Below are positions 33,462 through 44,949 of a stretch of 64,000 bases of DNA, in pieces. A program made the position numbers and the translations under genes. The notes beneath the pieces are model-generated. The model did not search any database and was not told where the DNA came from. It worked only from the letters and a program-made list of their open reading frames with translations. Position 1 is the stretch's first letter; each line of letters starts with the position of its first letter. Origin of the DNA: Lomentospora prolificans. Lineage: Eukaryota > Ascomycota > Sordariomycetes > Microascales > Microascaceae. The stretch covers positions 1,054,001-1,118,000 of the forward strand of contig JARFXM010000010.1 of NCBI GenBank assembly GCA_029532625.1, in the 5' to 3' direction.

Positions 33462-35837
33462 GGAACATCGAAACCTGCAGGGCGGTGGCCTTCTCAGCAG
33501 TCGGTCGACCGTCTTCACAAACCTTTCAAGCCGCCGGGCGCCGCGAACCGCACTTCAGCTTCCGATCGTCCCGCCCGTAAAAAGAGAAAGGTCGATTACT
33601 CTGGCGCAGACGGCGATCAATCTGCGGAGCAGGATTGGACAAGCATCGAGCGGCTAGCCCTCGCTAATCGTGACCCCAACAAGTTCCCAGTATTCCAGGT
33701 TAAAGACAAGCAGGCGGTTTTCAAAAAGCGGTTTTCGGTACCTCTGATCAACAAGGATATCGGAGGCTACAATGCGAACAGGCCGCCTCCAACCTTGGGT
33801 CTCCGCCAGGGTGCTGTTTTTGTGCCAAGACCGCTGCATGACCCAAGCGGCGAGTTTGCCATCGTCTTGTATGACCCAACAGTGGACGACAAGCCAAAGC
33901 CTAACCCATCGCCTAGCTCTGAGGGTGCCCGGCAGGAAACTGCTCCCAAAATCGATGAGCCGCTCGTCCACAAAAGCCTTGCGGAGATTCTTGGTATCAA
34001 GAAGAAGGTGGAGGGTGATCGTCCGCGCGTCCCGGTTGTTATCGACCCTAGGCTCGCAAAAGTATTACGGCCACATCAGATTGAAGGTGTTAAATTCATG
34101 TACCGATGTGTTACCGGAATGATTGACGAAAAAGCGCATGGCTGCATTATGGCGGACGAGATGGGTCTCGGCAAAACGCTGCAGTGCATCACCCTCTTGT
34201 GGACCCTACTTAAGCAGTCACCTGACGCCGGGAAGTCCACCATTCAGAAAGCTATCGTCGCCTGTCCGTCGAGTTTGGTGCAAAATTGGGCGAAGGAGCT
34301 CGTGAAGTGGCTTGGTCAGGATGCCATCACGCCGTTCGCTATTGACGGAAAAGCCTCGAAGGAAGAACTAACGCGCCAGCTTCGCCAGTGGGCAATAGCC
34401 TCTGGACGCTCCGTCACTCGCCCAGTAATCATTGTGTCGTATGAAACATTGCGTTTAAACGTGGAAGAGCTCAAGCACACAAAAATTGGCCTCATGCTAT
34501 GCGATGAAGGCCATCGCTTGAAGAACGGCGAGAGCCAAACCTTCAGCTCTCTTAATAGCCTGAATGTCACCCGCCGCGTCATCTTGTCCGGAACACCAAT
34601 TCAGAACGACCTGTCCGAGTACTTTTCTCTCATCAGCTTTGCAAATCCCGATCTTCTAGGCTCCCGTCTAGAGTTCCGGAAGAGGTTCGAACTAGCCATT
34701 CTCCGAGGCCGCGATGCAGATGCTACAGAAGCTGAACGCCAGCGTGGTGACGAGTGTCTGGGTGAGCTACTTGGCATCGTTAACAAGTTTATCATCCGCA
34801 GGACAAACGATATCCTGTCCAAATATCTCCCCGTCAAATATGAGCATGTTGTCTTTTGCAACCTCGCGCCATTCCAGCTGGACTTATACAACTACTTTAT
34901 CACCAGTCCCGACATCCAGGCTCTTCTCCGAGGGAAAGGAAGTCAACCTCTCAAAGCTATTAATATATTGAAGAAGCTTTGCAATCATCCGGACCTGCTC
35001 AACCTCGCCGAGGATCTTCCCGGCTCAGAGCAGTGTTATCCTGAGGACTACGTCCCGAAGGAGGCGAGAGGCCGTGACCGCGATGTTAAGCCGTGGTACT
35101 CTGGAAAAATGCAAGTGTTGGACCGCATGCTCGCCAGGATCCGCCAAGACACCAACGACAAGATTGTCCTCATCAGCAATTACACGCAAACGCTCGATCT
35201 TTTCGACCGACTCTGCCGCGCGCGTGGCTACGGAAGCCTGCGACTAGACGGTACAATGTCCGTCAATAAGCGTCAGAAACTCGTGGATAAATTCAATGAC
35301 CCTGATGGCGCCGAGTTTGTGTTCCTTCTCAGCAGCAAGGCCGGTGGCTGTGGTTTGAACCTCATCGGCGCCAACCGATTAGTGCTGTTCGATCCGGACT
35401 GGAATCCTGCGGCCGACCAGCAGGCGCTTGCACGAGTATGGAGAGACGGCCAGAAGAAGGACTGCTTCGTCTACCGCTTCATCGCTACGGGTACGATCGA
35501 GGAAAAGATCTTCCAGCGTCAGAGCCATAAGCAGAGTTTATCCAGCTGCGTAGTCGACTCTGCCGAGGATGTTGAGCGGCATTTCTCCCTCGACAGTCTC
35601 AGGGAGCTTTTCCAATATCGTCCTGGCACCGCGTCCGACACGCATGACACGTTCAAGTGTAAGAGGTGCAGGCCTGACGGGAAGCAGTTCATCAAAGCCC
35701 CTGGTATGCTATATGGAGACACTAGTACCTGGAATCATTTTGTCAATGACGGTCTTGGTCCAATCCAGGATCTGCTCCTTCGCCAGGAGCATGGCGAGAG
35801 AGAGGTATCTGCTGTTTTCCAGTATATTTCGCATTAA
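33462..35837 (+). CDS. RAD54: RAD54 homologous-recombination Snf2 ATPase (5' end unresolved)
   Basis: The long 3' exon gives 791 residues and probably begins after a CAG acceptor at 33459-33461. The N-terminal region has RLHKPFKPPG and a basic KKRKV stretch, which may be nuclear targeting. The helicase core shows LRPHQIEGVKFMYRC, MADEMGLGKTLQCI (Walker A), LCDEGHRLKNG (Walker B, DEGH), LSGTPIQNDLSEYFSL, then the second RecA lobe with ILKKLCNHPDLL, SNYTQTLDLF, RLDGTMSVNKRQK, LLSSKAGGCGLNLIGANRL and DWNPAADQQALARVWRDGQK. The C-terminal CKRC...W is the Rad54 zinc-binding-like end. Rad54 translocates on dsDNA, remodels nucleosomes and stimulates Rad51 strand exchange in the nucleus. No ATG occurs in frame before the helicase core, so at least one upstream exon is missing from this call. 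Confidence 0.9.
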   Translation, partial: GTSKPAGRWPSQQSVDRLHKPFKPPGAANRTSASDRPARKKRKVDYSGADGDQSAEQDWTSIERLALANRDPNKFPVFQVKDKQAVFKKRFSVPLINKDIGGYNANRPPPTLGLRQGAVFVPRPLHDPSGEFAIVLYDPTVDDKPKPNPSPSSEGARQETAPKIDEPLVHKSLAEILGIKKKVEGDRPRVPVVIDPRLAKVLRPHQIEGVKFMYRCVTGMIDEKAHGCIMADEMGLGKTLQCITLLWTLLKQSPDAGKSTIQKAIVACPSSLVQNWAKELVKWLGQDAITPFAIDGKASKEELTRQLRQWAIASGRSVTRPVIIVSYETLRLNVEELKHTKIGLMLCDEGHRLKNGESQTFSSLNSLNVTRRVILSGTPIQNDLSEYFSLISFANPDLLGSRLEFRKRFELAILRGRDADATEAERQRGDECLGELLGIVNKFIIRRTNDILSKYLPVKYEHVVFCNLAPFQLDLYNYFITSPDIQALLRGKGSQPLKAINILKKLCNHPDLLNLAEDLPGSEQCYPEDYVPKEARGRDRDVKPWYSGKMQVLDRMLARIRQDTNDKIVLISNYTQTLDLFDRLCRARGYGSLRLDGTMSVNKRQKLVDKFNDPDGAEFVFLLSSKAGGCGLNLIGANRLVLFDPDWNPAADQQALARVWRDGQKKDCFVYRFIATGTIEEKIFQRQSHKQSLSSCVVDSAEDVERHFSLDSLRELFQYRPGTASDTHDTFKCKRCRPDGKQFIKAPGMLYGDTSTWNHFVNDGLGPIQDLLLRQEHGEREVSAVFQYISH

Positions 35838-36418
35838 ACGTCTTGGAGGACGGCGGTCGGGTTCGCGGCAGAATTCCGAAAGGGATGACCATAGGAGTAG
35901 TATATATATGCGCGTGTTAGTGCGTGTGGGTATTTTTGTGTATATATACGTATTCAATGTCCGAGAATAAAATATCAATAGATTCAGACTATAATGCTCC
36001 CACCTACAAGGACATCGAAAGTACAATCAATGTGCGACTCAGTCTCCTAGATGGTCTGGGACAAGAGGGTAGCTTCAACCAGCTGTTGACAAGCGTTCAG
36101 GGTAATCACCGGCTAAACTCCCTTGGACACCCCGACTGCCCACATCCCACACTTTAGCGACATGCCACGCTGACCGAATTGAACTTCCCCTGCTGGTTTG
36201 GGACCTTCTATAGCATAGCTGGTCTCTCTGGTCGCCCGTTGCGTCACCACCTCGAGACCGGTCTCCGCGTCCCTCTCTCTTCCATTTGCATATCCTTTGT
36301 TAATGCTTTCTTCTTCTTAGTGGAGCGCATCTCCTAGAGCTATACTAGAACCCTAGGCCGGCTCTAGCCATTCTGCCTCCGCTACCTAAAGCTCTGGTTC
36401 CCCACCACGCCCGCCACG
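35838..36418. promoter_or_regulatory. RAD54 3' flank and coatomer alpha promoter
   Basis: 580 bases between two plus-strand genes. ATATATAT words near 35900-35950 and AATAAA at 35966-35971 suit the RAD54 3' end. The T/C-rich stretch from about 36,220 to 36,330 suits the coatomer leader. Confidence 0.5.
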
Positions 36419-39400
36419 ATGTCGACATCTGGGATGCTAACCAAGGTATGCCGAGACATTGCGCAAGCTCCTGTTTGATACTTTGAGTTGCGTCATCTAA
36501 TCAGTAATATCATATGCAGTTCGAGTCCAAGTCGTCCAGGGCGAAAGGCATCGCCTTTCATCCTAAGCGGTATGCGCGGTTCCACCCCCTTTTCGCCGAT
36601 GTGGCCATCTCTAACAGTGATACAGGCCATGGATTCTTGTCTCCCTTCACTCCTCGACCATACAACTCTGGGATTACCGTATGGGAACCCTAATTGATCG
36701 CTTCGAGGAACACGATGGCCCTGTTCGATCCGTCGACTTCCACAACACTCAGCCGCTCTTCGTCTCAGGAGGTGACGACTACAAGATCAAGGTCTGGTCC
36801 TATCAGAGCCGACGATGTCTCTTTACCTTGAATGGACACTTGGACTACGTCCGTACAGTGTTCTTCCATCACGAGCTGCCGTGGATCCTGTCTGCGTCCG
36901 ATGACCAGACCATTAGGATATGGAACTGGCAGAACCGATCACTGAGTAGGTTCACGGCCTTCCTCAGCCCGCCTTTCCCGTTTTCTTATTACAAACATAC
37001 TAATGCAGCATCGCTCAGTTTGCACAATGACTGGACATAACCACTATGCCATGTGTGCTCAGTTCCATCCCAAGGAGGACCTCGTCGTCTCCGCCTCGCT
37101 CGATCAGTCCGTTCGTGTTTGGGATATCTCCGGATTGCGCAAGAAGCATTCAGCCCCAACCTCCATGTCTTTCGAGGAGCAAGTTTCCCGTGCGAACCAG
37201 AACCAGACAGATATGTTTGGCAACACCGATGCGGTTGTCAAGTTCGTCCTTGAAGGCCACGACAGGGGTGTAAACTGGGTTGCTTTCCACCCTACCATGC
37301 CGCTTATTGTGTCTGCCGGCGATGACAGGCTCGTAAAGCTCTGGCGTATGAGTGAGACCAAAGCCTGGGAAGTGGATACTTGTCGCGGACATTTCCAGAA
37401 TGTGTCTTCTTGTCTCTTCCACCCCCACCAGGATCTCATCCTCTCCGTCGGTGAGGATAAGACGATCCGCGTCTGGGACCTTAACAAGCGAACCGCCGTT
37501 CAGTCATTCAAGAGAGAGAATGATCGCTTCTGGGTAGTCGCGGCCCATCCTGAAATCAACCTTTTCGCCGCTGGTCATGATAACGGAGTCATGGTCTTCA
37601 AGTTAGAACGAGAACGCCCCGCGTCGGCTATCTTCCAGAACACCCTCCTCTACATCACCAAGGACAAGCATGTCAAGTCGTACGACTTCAAGAAGAACGC
37701 CGAGAGCCCTACTCTACTCGCCCTCAAGAAGCTGGGGACTCCGTGGACCCCGCCCCGCACCCTTTCCTACAATCCCGCCGACCAGTCTATTCTAGTTACA
37801 TCACCGGCTGACGGCGGTTCCTATGAACTGCTTAAGCTTCCTCGCGATGGTTCGGGGGCTATCGAGTCCACTGATTCTAAACGCGGTAGCGGTAATTCTG
37901 CCGTCTTCGTCGCTCGCAATCGATTCGCCGTTTTAAACACTGCAGCGCAAACCATAGACATCAAGGATCTTTCCAACAATGTCACTCGCTCCTTAAAGCC
38001 CCCACATGGCACTACTGACATCTATTTTGGCGGTACCGGCAACCTTCTCATCATTGCTCCGACCGCTGTCTATCTCTATGATATTCAGCAGAAGAAGACC
38101 GTCGCCGAACTCGCAGTCAACGGCGTGAAGTACGTTGTGTGGTCAAACGACGGCAGGATTGCCGCTCTTTTGAGCAAGCACAATATCACTATTGTATCGA
38201 AGACCCTCGAACAGCTCAGCACGCTTCATGAGACGATTAGGATCAAGAGTGCCACATGGGACGATGCCGGTGTGCTTCTCTATTCCACTCTCAATCACGT
38301 CAAGTACACCCTTCTCAATGGCGACAATGGCATCGTTCGTACCCTTGATCAGACCGTCTACCTAGTCCGTGTCCAGGGTCGCAATGTCTACTGTTTGGAT
38401 AGGTCCGCCAAGCCAAGGGTCCTCCATATTGATCCGACCGAGTACCGCTTCAAGCTCGCCCTCGTCAAGCGTAACTACGAGGAGATGCTTCACATCATTC
38501 AAACCTCCAGCCTCGTCGGCCAGTCCATCATTTCCTACCTCCAGAAGAAAGGCTACCCTGAAATTGCCCTCCAATTCGTGCAGGATCCAACCACCAGGTT
38601 TGAGTTGGCGATTGAATGTGGCAACCTGGACGTCGCAGTAGAGATGGCTAGGGAGCTGGATAAGCCTAAACTCTGGTCCAGGTTAAGCACTGAAGCCTTG
38701 GCTCATGGAGCCCATCAGATCGTTGAAATGTGCTACCAGAAGCTGAAGCAGTTCGACAAGCTGTCGTTCTTGTATCTTGCCACCGGCGACAACTCGAAGC
38801 TCGCTAGAATGGCTAAGATTGCGGAGCACCGTGGCGATTATACTTCCCGCTTCCACAACGCCCTTTATCTTGGTGATGTTGAAGACAGAATCCAGATGCT
38901 CAAGGAAATTGATCTCTGTAAGCATGACTGACTACGTGCTTCTGATCAATATTGAACTAACAATATTTTCCAGATCCCCTAGCCTACGTGACGGCCAAGT
39001 CTCACGGTCTCGAAGACGAATGTCAAGCTATTCTTGAGGCTACCAGTCTCACAGAGGAAGAACTTTCCATTCCCAGCGTGGGCAAGGCCCTGACCCCACC
39101 TCAACCGGTTGTTCCCACTTTCAAGAGAAACTGGCCTACGAAGGAGACGTCCCAGTCCTTCTTTGAGAAGGCACTCCTTGGTCAAGTTGAAGGCCTTTCC
39201 CTGCAGGATGAGCCGGCCGAAGGCGAGCCAATGGATGAGGATGATGAGGCCGGTGTCCAGAAGCGGAACGGCACAGCTGCTATCATCGATGACGATGAGG
39301 ATGTAGCTGGCTGGGACATGGGTGATGACATTGTCCCCGAGCTCGAGAGCGAATTTGTCAATGTGGAAAACACTGAGGCTGCTGGTGCCGGAAGCAGTGA

Positions 39401-40397
39401 GGCTGAGATGTGGGCCCGCAACTCACCCCTGGCCGTTGACCACGTTGCCGGAGGCTCGTTTGAATCGGCAATGCAGCTCCTCAACCGCCAGGTTGGTGCC
39501 GTTAACTTCGCGCCTCTCAAGCCCAGATTCTTGGAAGTTTATTCGGCCTCAAAGACATACCTCCCAGCTTCCTGCGGGCTGCCAGCTCTCATCAATTTTG
39601 TCCGTCGCACGGTTGAGGAGGATGACCCTAGGCAGGTCCTCCCCATTGTCCCCAGAGATTTGGAGCACTTGGCCACCAATGACCTACAGAGGGGCTACGA
39701 CGCCATGAAGACCAACAAGTTGGAGGATGGTATCCGCTTCTTCAAGGGCATCCTCCACGCCGTTTTAGTCAATGCCGTGTCAAGCGAAAGCGAGGTTGAA
39801 GAAGCCAAGAAGCTTATCGCGTCGGCGAGCGAGTACGCGGTCGCCATGACCATCGAACTCAGTAGGAGAAAACTAGGTTCTCCCGACGAGGTCTCAAAGA
39901 ATCCCCAACTACTTAAGCGTAGCTTGGAGTTGTCCGCATATTTCACTATTCCCAAGATCGAGGTCCCGCATCGCCAGCTCGTTTTGGGAAGCGCAATGCA
40001 ACAGGCGTTCCGAGCCAAGAACTATGGCTTAGCGCTGAGCTTTGCTAACAGAATCCTTGCCAACGGCGGATCAAGCAGAATTGTAGAAAACGTAAGTATA
40101 CATGCCCGGTAGTCTCTTAGCTAGGGCGTTGCGGCCTGTTAACATGCATCTTAGGCCACCAAAACGAAGAAGCAATGCGAGCGCAACCCCAGCGATGCCA
40201 TTGAGATCGAGTTCGACCAGTTCGCGGAGTTTGACGTTTGCGCGGCCAGCCACACGCCCATCTACAGCGGAACATCGTATGAGGAATGCGCCTTTGACGG
40301 GTCCAAGTACCATACCGAGTACAAGGGCCAGGTCTGCAAGGTCTGTGAGGTCTGCGAGATTGGAAAGCACGGTAGCGGCCTTAAGCTCTTCTTTTAA
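36419..40397 (+). CDS. COP1: Coatomer subunit alpha (COPI coat)
   Basis: Six exons: join(36419..36445, 36520..36569, 36626..36945, 37019..38917, 38974..40091, 40155..40397), 1218 residues. All introns are 56-74 nt, and the third has a perfect TACTAAT branch site. The N-terminal WD40 propeller (about 1-320) opens with MSTSGMLTK and [15 protein letters not shown] and shows repeated GH...W-D units. Then come the second propeller and alpha-solenoid ([24 protein letters not shown]), an acidic linker ([14 protein letters not shown]), and the C-terminal domain that binds epsilon-COP, ending GSGLKLFF. The protein is part of the COPI coat that returns cargo from Golgi to ER and binds dilysine tails. 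Length and ends match fungal orthologues closely. The first exon is only 27 nt. Confidence 0.95.
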
Positions 40398-41023
40398 AGA
40401 ATGGGAGATGGATGCAAGGAGAGGACAAGCATGTGCTCGCCAGCTAACGACGTTCACTGGTGTGGTGGGAGCAAGTGAGAGAAATAAAAGGGTTTAATGT
40501 AGACCAAACCCCTGGTAACTAGGCTCTCTTTTTTCCTGCAGGTAATCCGGCTGAGGGGGAAGAGGGGCAAAAAGCGAGAGCCCTCTTTTTCTCAGGTTTG
40601 TTTTCCTTTAGAGGTGGGGGGTAACAAAATAGTCCAGCAGGGACTGTGATGTCTACAACGCGTGATGATAGTATGAGTAGTCGCAAAATGGACGTTTTCT
40701 ATTGTTATGCAACTCGATGATTCACCCACTAGGGTGTCAGGGAATGGCACATGTCCCGTCTGATTCATTGTGAAAGTGATATAATGGTTTTGTTTGGCTT
40801 AGAGTATACGCTCTTAATACAGGATTAAACATGCTACAGCCGGCTCTTCTCCCGTCTATGATAAAACCAAGTGTAAACATGTGCGGAAACCGGGATAGAG
40901 CGACTCATAAAAATTCCCATTCCGTAATGTTCTCGGCCGCGTAAACCGCCTTGCTTCCTAGTCAGGCTCGATTCCTCGCCACTACTCCGTCAAGCACAGA
41001 CCACCTCGAAACTCGATTCGCCT
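40398..41023. other. Convergent spacer (coatomer alpha / RPN12)
   Basis: 625 bases of 3' flanks. AATAAA-like words occur near 40483-40488 (AAATAAAA). No gene seen. Confidence 0.45.
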
Positions 41024-41913
41024 TTATACAATGGTTTCAAGATCGCGTGCGTAGCCGAGAGTGTTCTCGATAATGGTCCTGCTGAAGTCTTTATCCTGGG
41101 CGGCGGAATCCTGTTCGTTGGCAGCTTCGCTATCCGGGAAATGGATATGGCCGTCTCGAATGACCCAGCCACGCTCACGAGCAAATTCAACAACAGCACC
41201 TTCGGATTCAAGGAAGAGAAGGGATTTCGTGGAGCTTAGAGGAAGACTGGGGTAGGCTCTCTCGGAGCTGCTGGCGATTTCCGATCGTATCTGGCTGGTG
41301 AGGATCTGGATGATAGACAGTGAGGCATTAGCACGTGAGAGAGCAAGAGTTGGACAAGGGGATCACCGATGGCGGGACGTACCTCAGAAAAGACGCCGTA
41401 TTCCTCGCAGGGCACCTCACGGCTCTGCATAGCATTCCATACCCGATCATAACTTCCCTCCATCAACCATCTCTCCAAGCGGATGGGGTAGCCTAGGTAC
41501 TTATCCGCCTCATCACTACCGCCTTCCCTGCTCGCCAAGCTTTCGAGTTCGGTGTGGAACGCGCCGTATTTGCCCTGCGTGAGGAGAAGGAGGAGGTAAA
41601 GACCCGTCACCTTGTTACGCTCCGCAGGCTCATAGGGTAGAATGGATGGGGGGAGCTCGTAGAAGGGCTGGAGGTGCTGGACATATCGGGAGAAGGCAGC
41701 GGCGTCACGGGCGCGGATAGAGGCCAGGGCGCCCTGCTCGTAGAGGGAACGGGCAAGGGGAAGGAGGTGAGCAGACGTGGTCGGCGTAGGGGTGAGAGCG
41801 TTGAGCTGTAGGAGATGGATCTTTGCGCGAGAGAGAAGGGAGGAGGCTTCTTCGTAGGGGAGGGGCGACGATTTGAGTTGGGAGATAATTTGGGTTAGGT
41901 GTTGCTCCGCCAT
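41024..41913 (-). CDS. RPN12: 26S proteasome regulatory particle subunit Rpn12
   Basis: Two exons, complement(41024..41305, 41383..41913), 270 residues. The 77-nt intron joins YGVFSE to ILTSQIRSEIA. The helical N-terminal half is followed by KYLGYPIRLERWLMEGSYDRVWNA (given here only as LERWLMEGSYDRVWNA) and the winged-helix part of a CSN8/PSMD8-type PCI domain (SEIASSSERAYPSLPLS), with EFARERGWVIRDGHIHF near the end. Rpn12 is a lid subunit needed for the last step of regulatory-particle assembly; it acts in cytosol and nucleus. Start at ATG 41913 gives MAEQHLTQII. Length agrees with other fungal Rpn12 proteins. Confidence 0.9.
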
Positions 41914-43292
41914 TGTGGAGGATTTGATATGTGAACAAGGAGGGTGGTCGGAGAGACTTCGCCCGGGTCAACAGCTGAATCGCTTTACTATGTTGATAGA
42001 ATTGCGGCGGAGACGGTGAGTCGGACTGGCGGTTGTTGAGGTGGTGCAAGATGGTTCAGGAAATACGGAGACGGCAAGGCAGACAAAGTGACGTTGTTAT
42101 TGGAGCTTCTCTACAAGTAAGAGGCTGACGATTAGGACATTCAAGCGCAGGAGCTTTGCTGGGGCGAACCCGACCACAAGGCTAGCGAAAGGTGACTAAG
42201 CATATTAATTCTGAGCTTTAGTCATCAAGGTCACTGGTGCACTAGAGGCTGCTCGAGAAGACTCGACGCCGCCTCTCGAAGTACGGAGTAAGGAGCAATT
42301 CGCAGGAGCTGACGGGAGAGACTTTTTAAGAGTCCGGATACGCGTATCGCGTAGGCAATCACTTGCACCACATACTGTGTGCATATCAACAAGTAGGACT
42401 TCAGAGAGACATGAGACCCCGTACGTATTAATTCGGGCGATATTAGATAGCATCTCCACCTCGGAGGTGGGCCAGAACACCATCACAGTTACATGAGGGA
42501 GAGGGCGTCCAGACAATAGAAATGGGTTATGAGGAAGAGGTGTACGAAGGTATGATTCGAACTGGATCAGCACATCTTCTCGCTTTTCCATCCCGAGCTC
42601 ACGTTCTCAGCTCCTTCTCAGCTCCCTGATCGGCATAGCCTCACAAAAGGATCCAAGGGCGCGTTGCGACTGTCGACGCCTAGTGACAAGCTATTTTTGG
42701 CAGTGGCTATGCCCATGTTCGCCGCTGGCTGGCTAGCTTCACGCCCATTGCCAGGGGTTAGGGACTCATGAGTGGTGTGTGGCGTGACACAACCTGCCCT
42801 CGTCCGTGTCGTTCGACCCTCCTCGCTAGTCTTTCTAGTATTATTACGGGTACTCCTGCTAAGGAGTAATACATGCACACTGATTGGGACGGCCATCAAG
42901 ACGCGGCGCAAAGTGCTCAGAGATAAAAAGGCAGTATTTACAAGCTCTATGCCCTCTTTGCTATCTTTCGTACGATACTCATTTCAGGGAGGATATAGTA
43001 ACCTGATGAGAATAGAGCAAAGCGCCTCCCATGCCAGAAGCAAAATGGTCGGAAGAGAGGAAGGTGCAGTGCTACGGCATAATTATTCTTCCAGACCCGG
43101 TCGCGAAGTGTGCCTCTTCCATCAGCGACACGGATGCGGAGTGGAATTCATAGGATTGGAGGAGACATAGCCACTACACATCAGAGATCAACGAGAAATT
43201 CGAGTCAGAGATTTCTTTGCTTCGGTCTGCTCATGCCGGGCAGTAGTGGAGGCGTTGCTCGCAGAAGTCGATATCCCTCTGCCCCGCAAACC

Positions 43293-43375
43293 TCCCCCCC
43301 AAAAAAAAAAAAAAAAAAAAAAAAAAAGGAAAGAAAAAAAAAAGAAAGAGAGAGAGAGGGAAAGAAAAAAGTGGA
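43293..43375. repeat. C8-A27 tract followed by an A/G-rich run
   Basis: Eight C, then 27 A (43301-43327), then A/G-rich sequence with AAAG and GAGA words up to about 43,375. No coding sequence with introns lost lies next to it, so it gives no sign of a processed insertion. Confidence 0.9.
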
Positions 43376-44032
43376 GGGACGGCGTAATGCAACAGCCGGC
43401 GCAATTTCCCGCGTAATCCATAATATTATATCTTTGGATCCAACCGGTCAAAAACACATCTTTTTTACCATTCCCATGTTTAATGTTCAAAATCTCAAGA
43501 GAAGGTCATGCGGGCCATTACCATCTTTTGGGGAAGAGAGTGAGCACAGCCAGCTGGCATTACCAAGTAATAGCCAGACCACGGGCAGGAGGAACGTCTG
43601 AGAGCTCGGCAGACTAAAAAGCTAGACCAGGGCTCAGGTGGGATTCGGGGACAAAAGCGGCTGGACACTAGACGCCAGCGAGGGACCCGAGTATCAAATT
43701 CGAGCCGTAGCCAGCTGGCTCATAGCTGCCTAACTACTAATCTCCAGGCCCAAGCTTGCAACCTCTTCACAGAAAATTCGAGGTATTGTGGTTGTTAGTC
43801 AACGATGTAGAAACGCAAAATGCGAAATGGGGAATCAGGGGAGCCCAGCTTATCGAGATTTTGAATTATTTGTGCATATATCTGCGGCACAAGGGATAAA
43901 TTTGTCAATAAATACGTTGTTGTAGTCCGCAGATCCAACACCGCCCTTGTAAATTCGAGAAAATCAACCAAGCAGGTGGATCGGCGTTAAGAAGTACTCC
44001 GTAGCGATGCAACCTCTGGGGGGGTTGAGGCC

Positions 44033-44060
44033 GACGACGACGACGACGACGACGACGACA
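44033..44060. repeat. (GAC)9 trinucleotide repeat
   Basis: About nine perfect GAC units in non-coding DNA, followed shortly by two more near 44,064-44,070. Confidence 0.9.
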
Positions 44061-44949
44061 ATTGACGACGACAGCCAGGCAGTAGTGAGCCACCCCTCCA
44101 CTCTTCTCCTGACCCTCCATTGTAAGAATTGGAGCGTCCAGGGGACGGTAATTGATGAAGGCTGGCGCCACTAGAAGGTACAAGCACGGGATGATGGTGC
44201 AGCCATCGAGCGACCTTGGCATAGGAGGGCTTCTCACACATTGCTATGTATCATTGGTAGTGAGGATTCCAACTTCTCAAGTACCAGCCCGATCAATTCC
44301 CTTCCAAGAGAACATTCCAAGCCTTGGCGCTGTTCCGTTTTGACAGCCAGCTCTCTAGCCAGCCCTTCAATGTTGGGTCGTCATTCCTTAAACTTCTCTC
44401 AAGTATTATATTCTTCTTCCCTTGCCTTGGAGGTAGCCTCGAATCCCACGACATGCGCTTTATTCTATCTTCTTCGTGCTGTGTTTGTCGAGCCGCCGCA
44501 ACGTCGCAAAGCCTTGATCCCTCCCCGCCCTTTCCCGGTTCTTTTTGAGCCTTATTGCCTTTTCTGCCCCTGCTCCATCATTGATCCGCGCATCCCTCCA
44601 TCAGAGTCAGCCCCTCCCCCAATGTCAAGGTTAGGCCCCCGCTAATCCCGATTTCCATTTCCTCCTACTTCTACTGCTATTATGTTTACCTCCTTCCTCC
44701 ACGCATAAGCACCTCATCCCGAAGCTCCCTCCTTCCCGAGCGTGAGCGGCCCCAGCTCTTTCTCTCTTGCGCTTTCTTTCACGTTTTTTCCCGCCTTCTC
44801 CCTCCCTCCTTCTTTTACCCCTCCATCCCCCCTTCTCTCTCTCTTTCCTACTGTCGCTTGTCATTTCGTCTGTTCACTTGATTGCCACGACAGGTCTCGG
44901 GGCTTTCGTCGCCCTTTTTGTCCTGAACACCCCTAGAGTCTCGCGGACA

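Larger units (their letters stand above)
41914..44949. other. 3-kb spacer with simple repeats upstream of the Skt5-like gene
   Basis: Divergent spacer between RPN12 (-) and the Skt5-like gene (+). It contains A27, (GAC)n and, at about 44,360-44,880, a C/T-rich plus-strand stretch that looks like a long leader or promoter. The open frame minus 42205..42591 has an ATG but no recognisable domain. No transposon ends were seen. Confidence 0.4.

Noticed and set aside
42205..42591. Minus-strand frame of 128 codons beginning MEKREDVLIQF
   Set aside because: No domain or compositional sign of coding, isolated in a repeat-bearing spacer. Kept out for lack of support.
43301..43327. A27 tract as the tail of a non-LTR element
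   Set aside because: No reverse transcriptase or endonuclease frame and no target duplication could be seen next to it.
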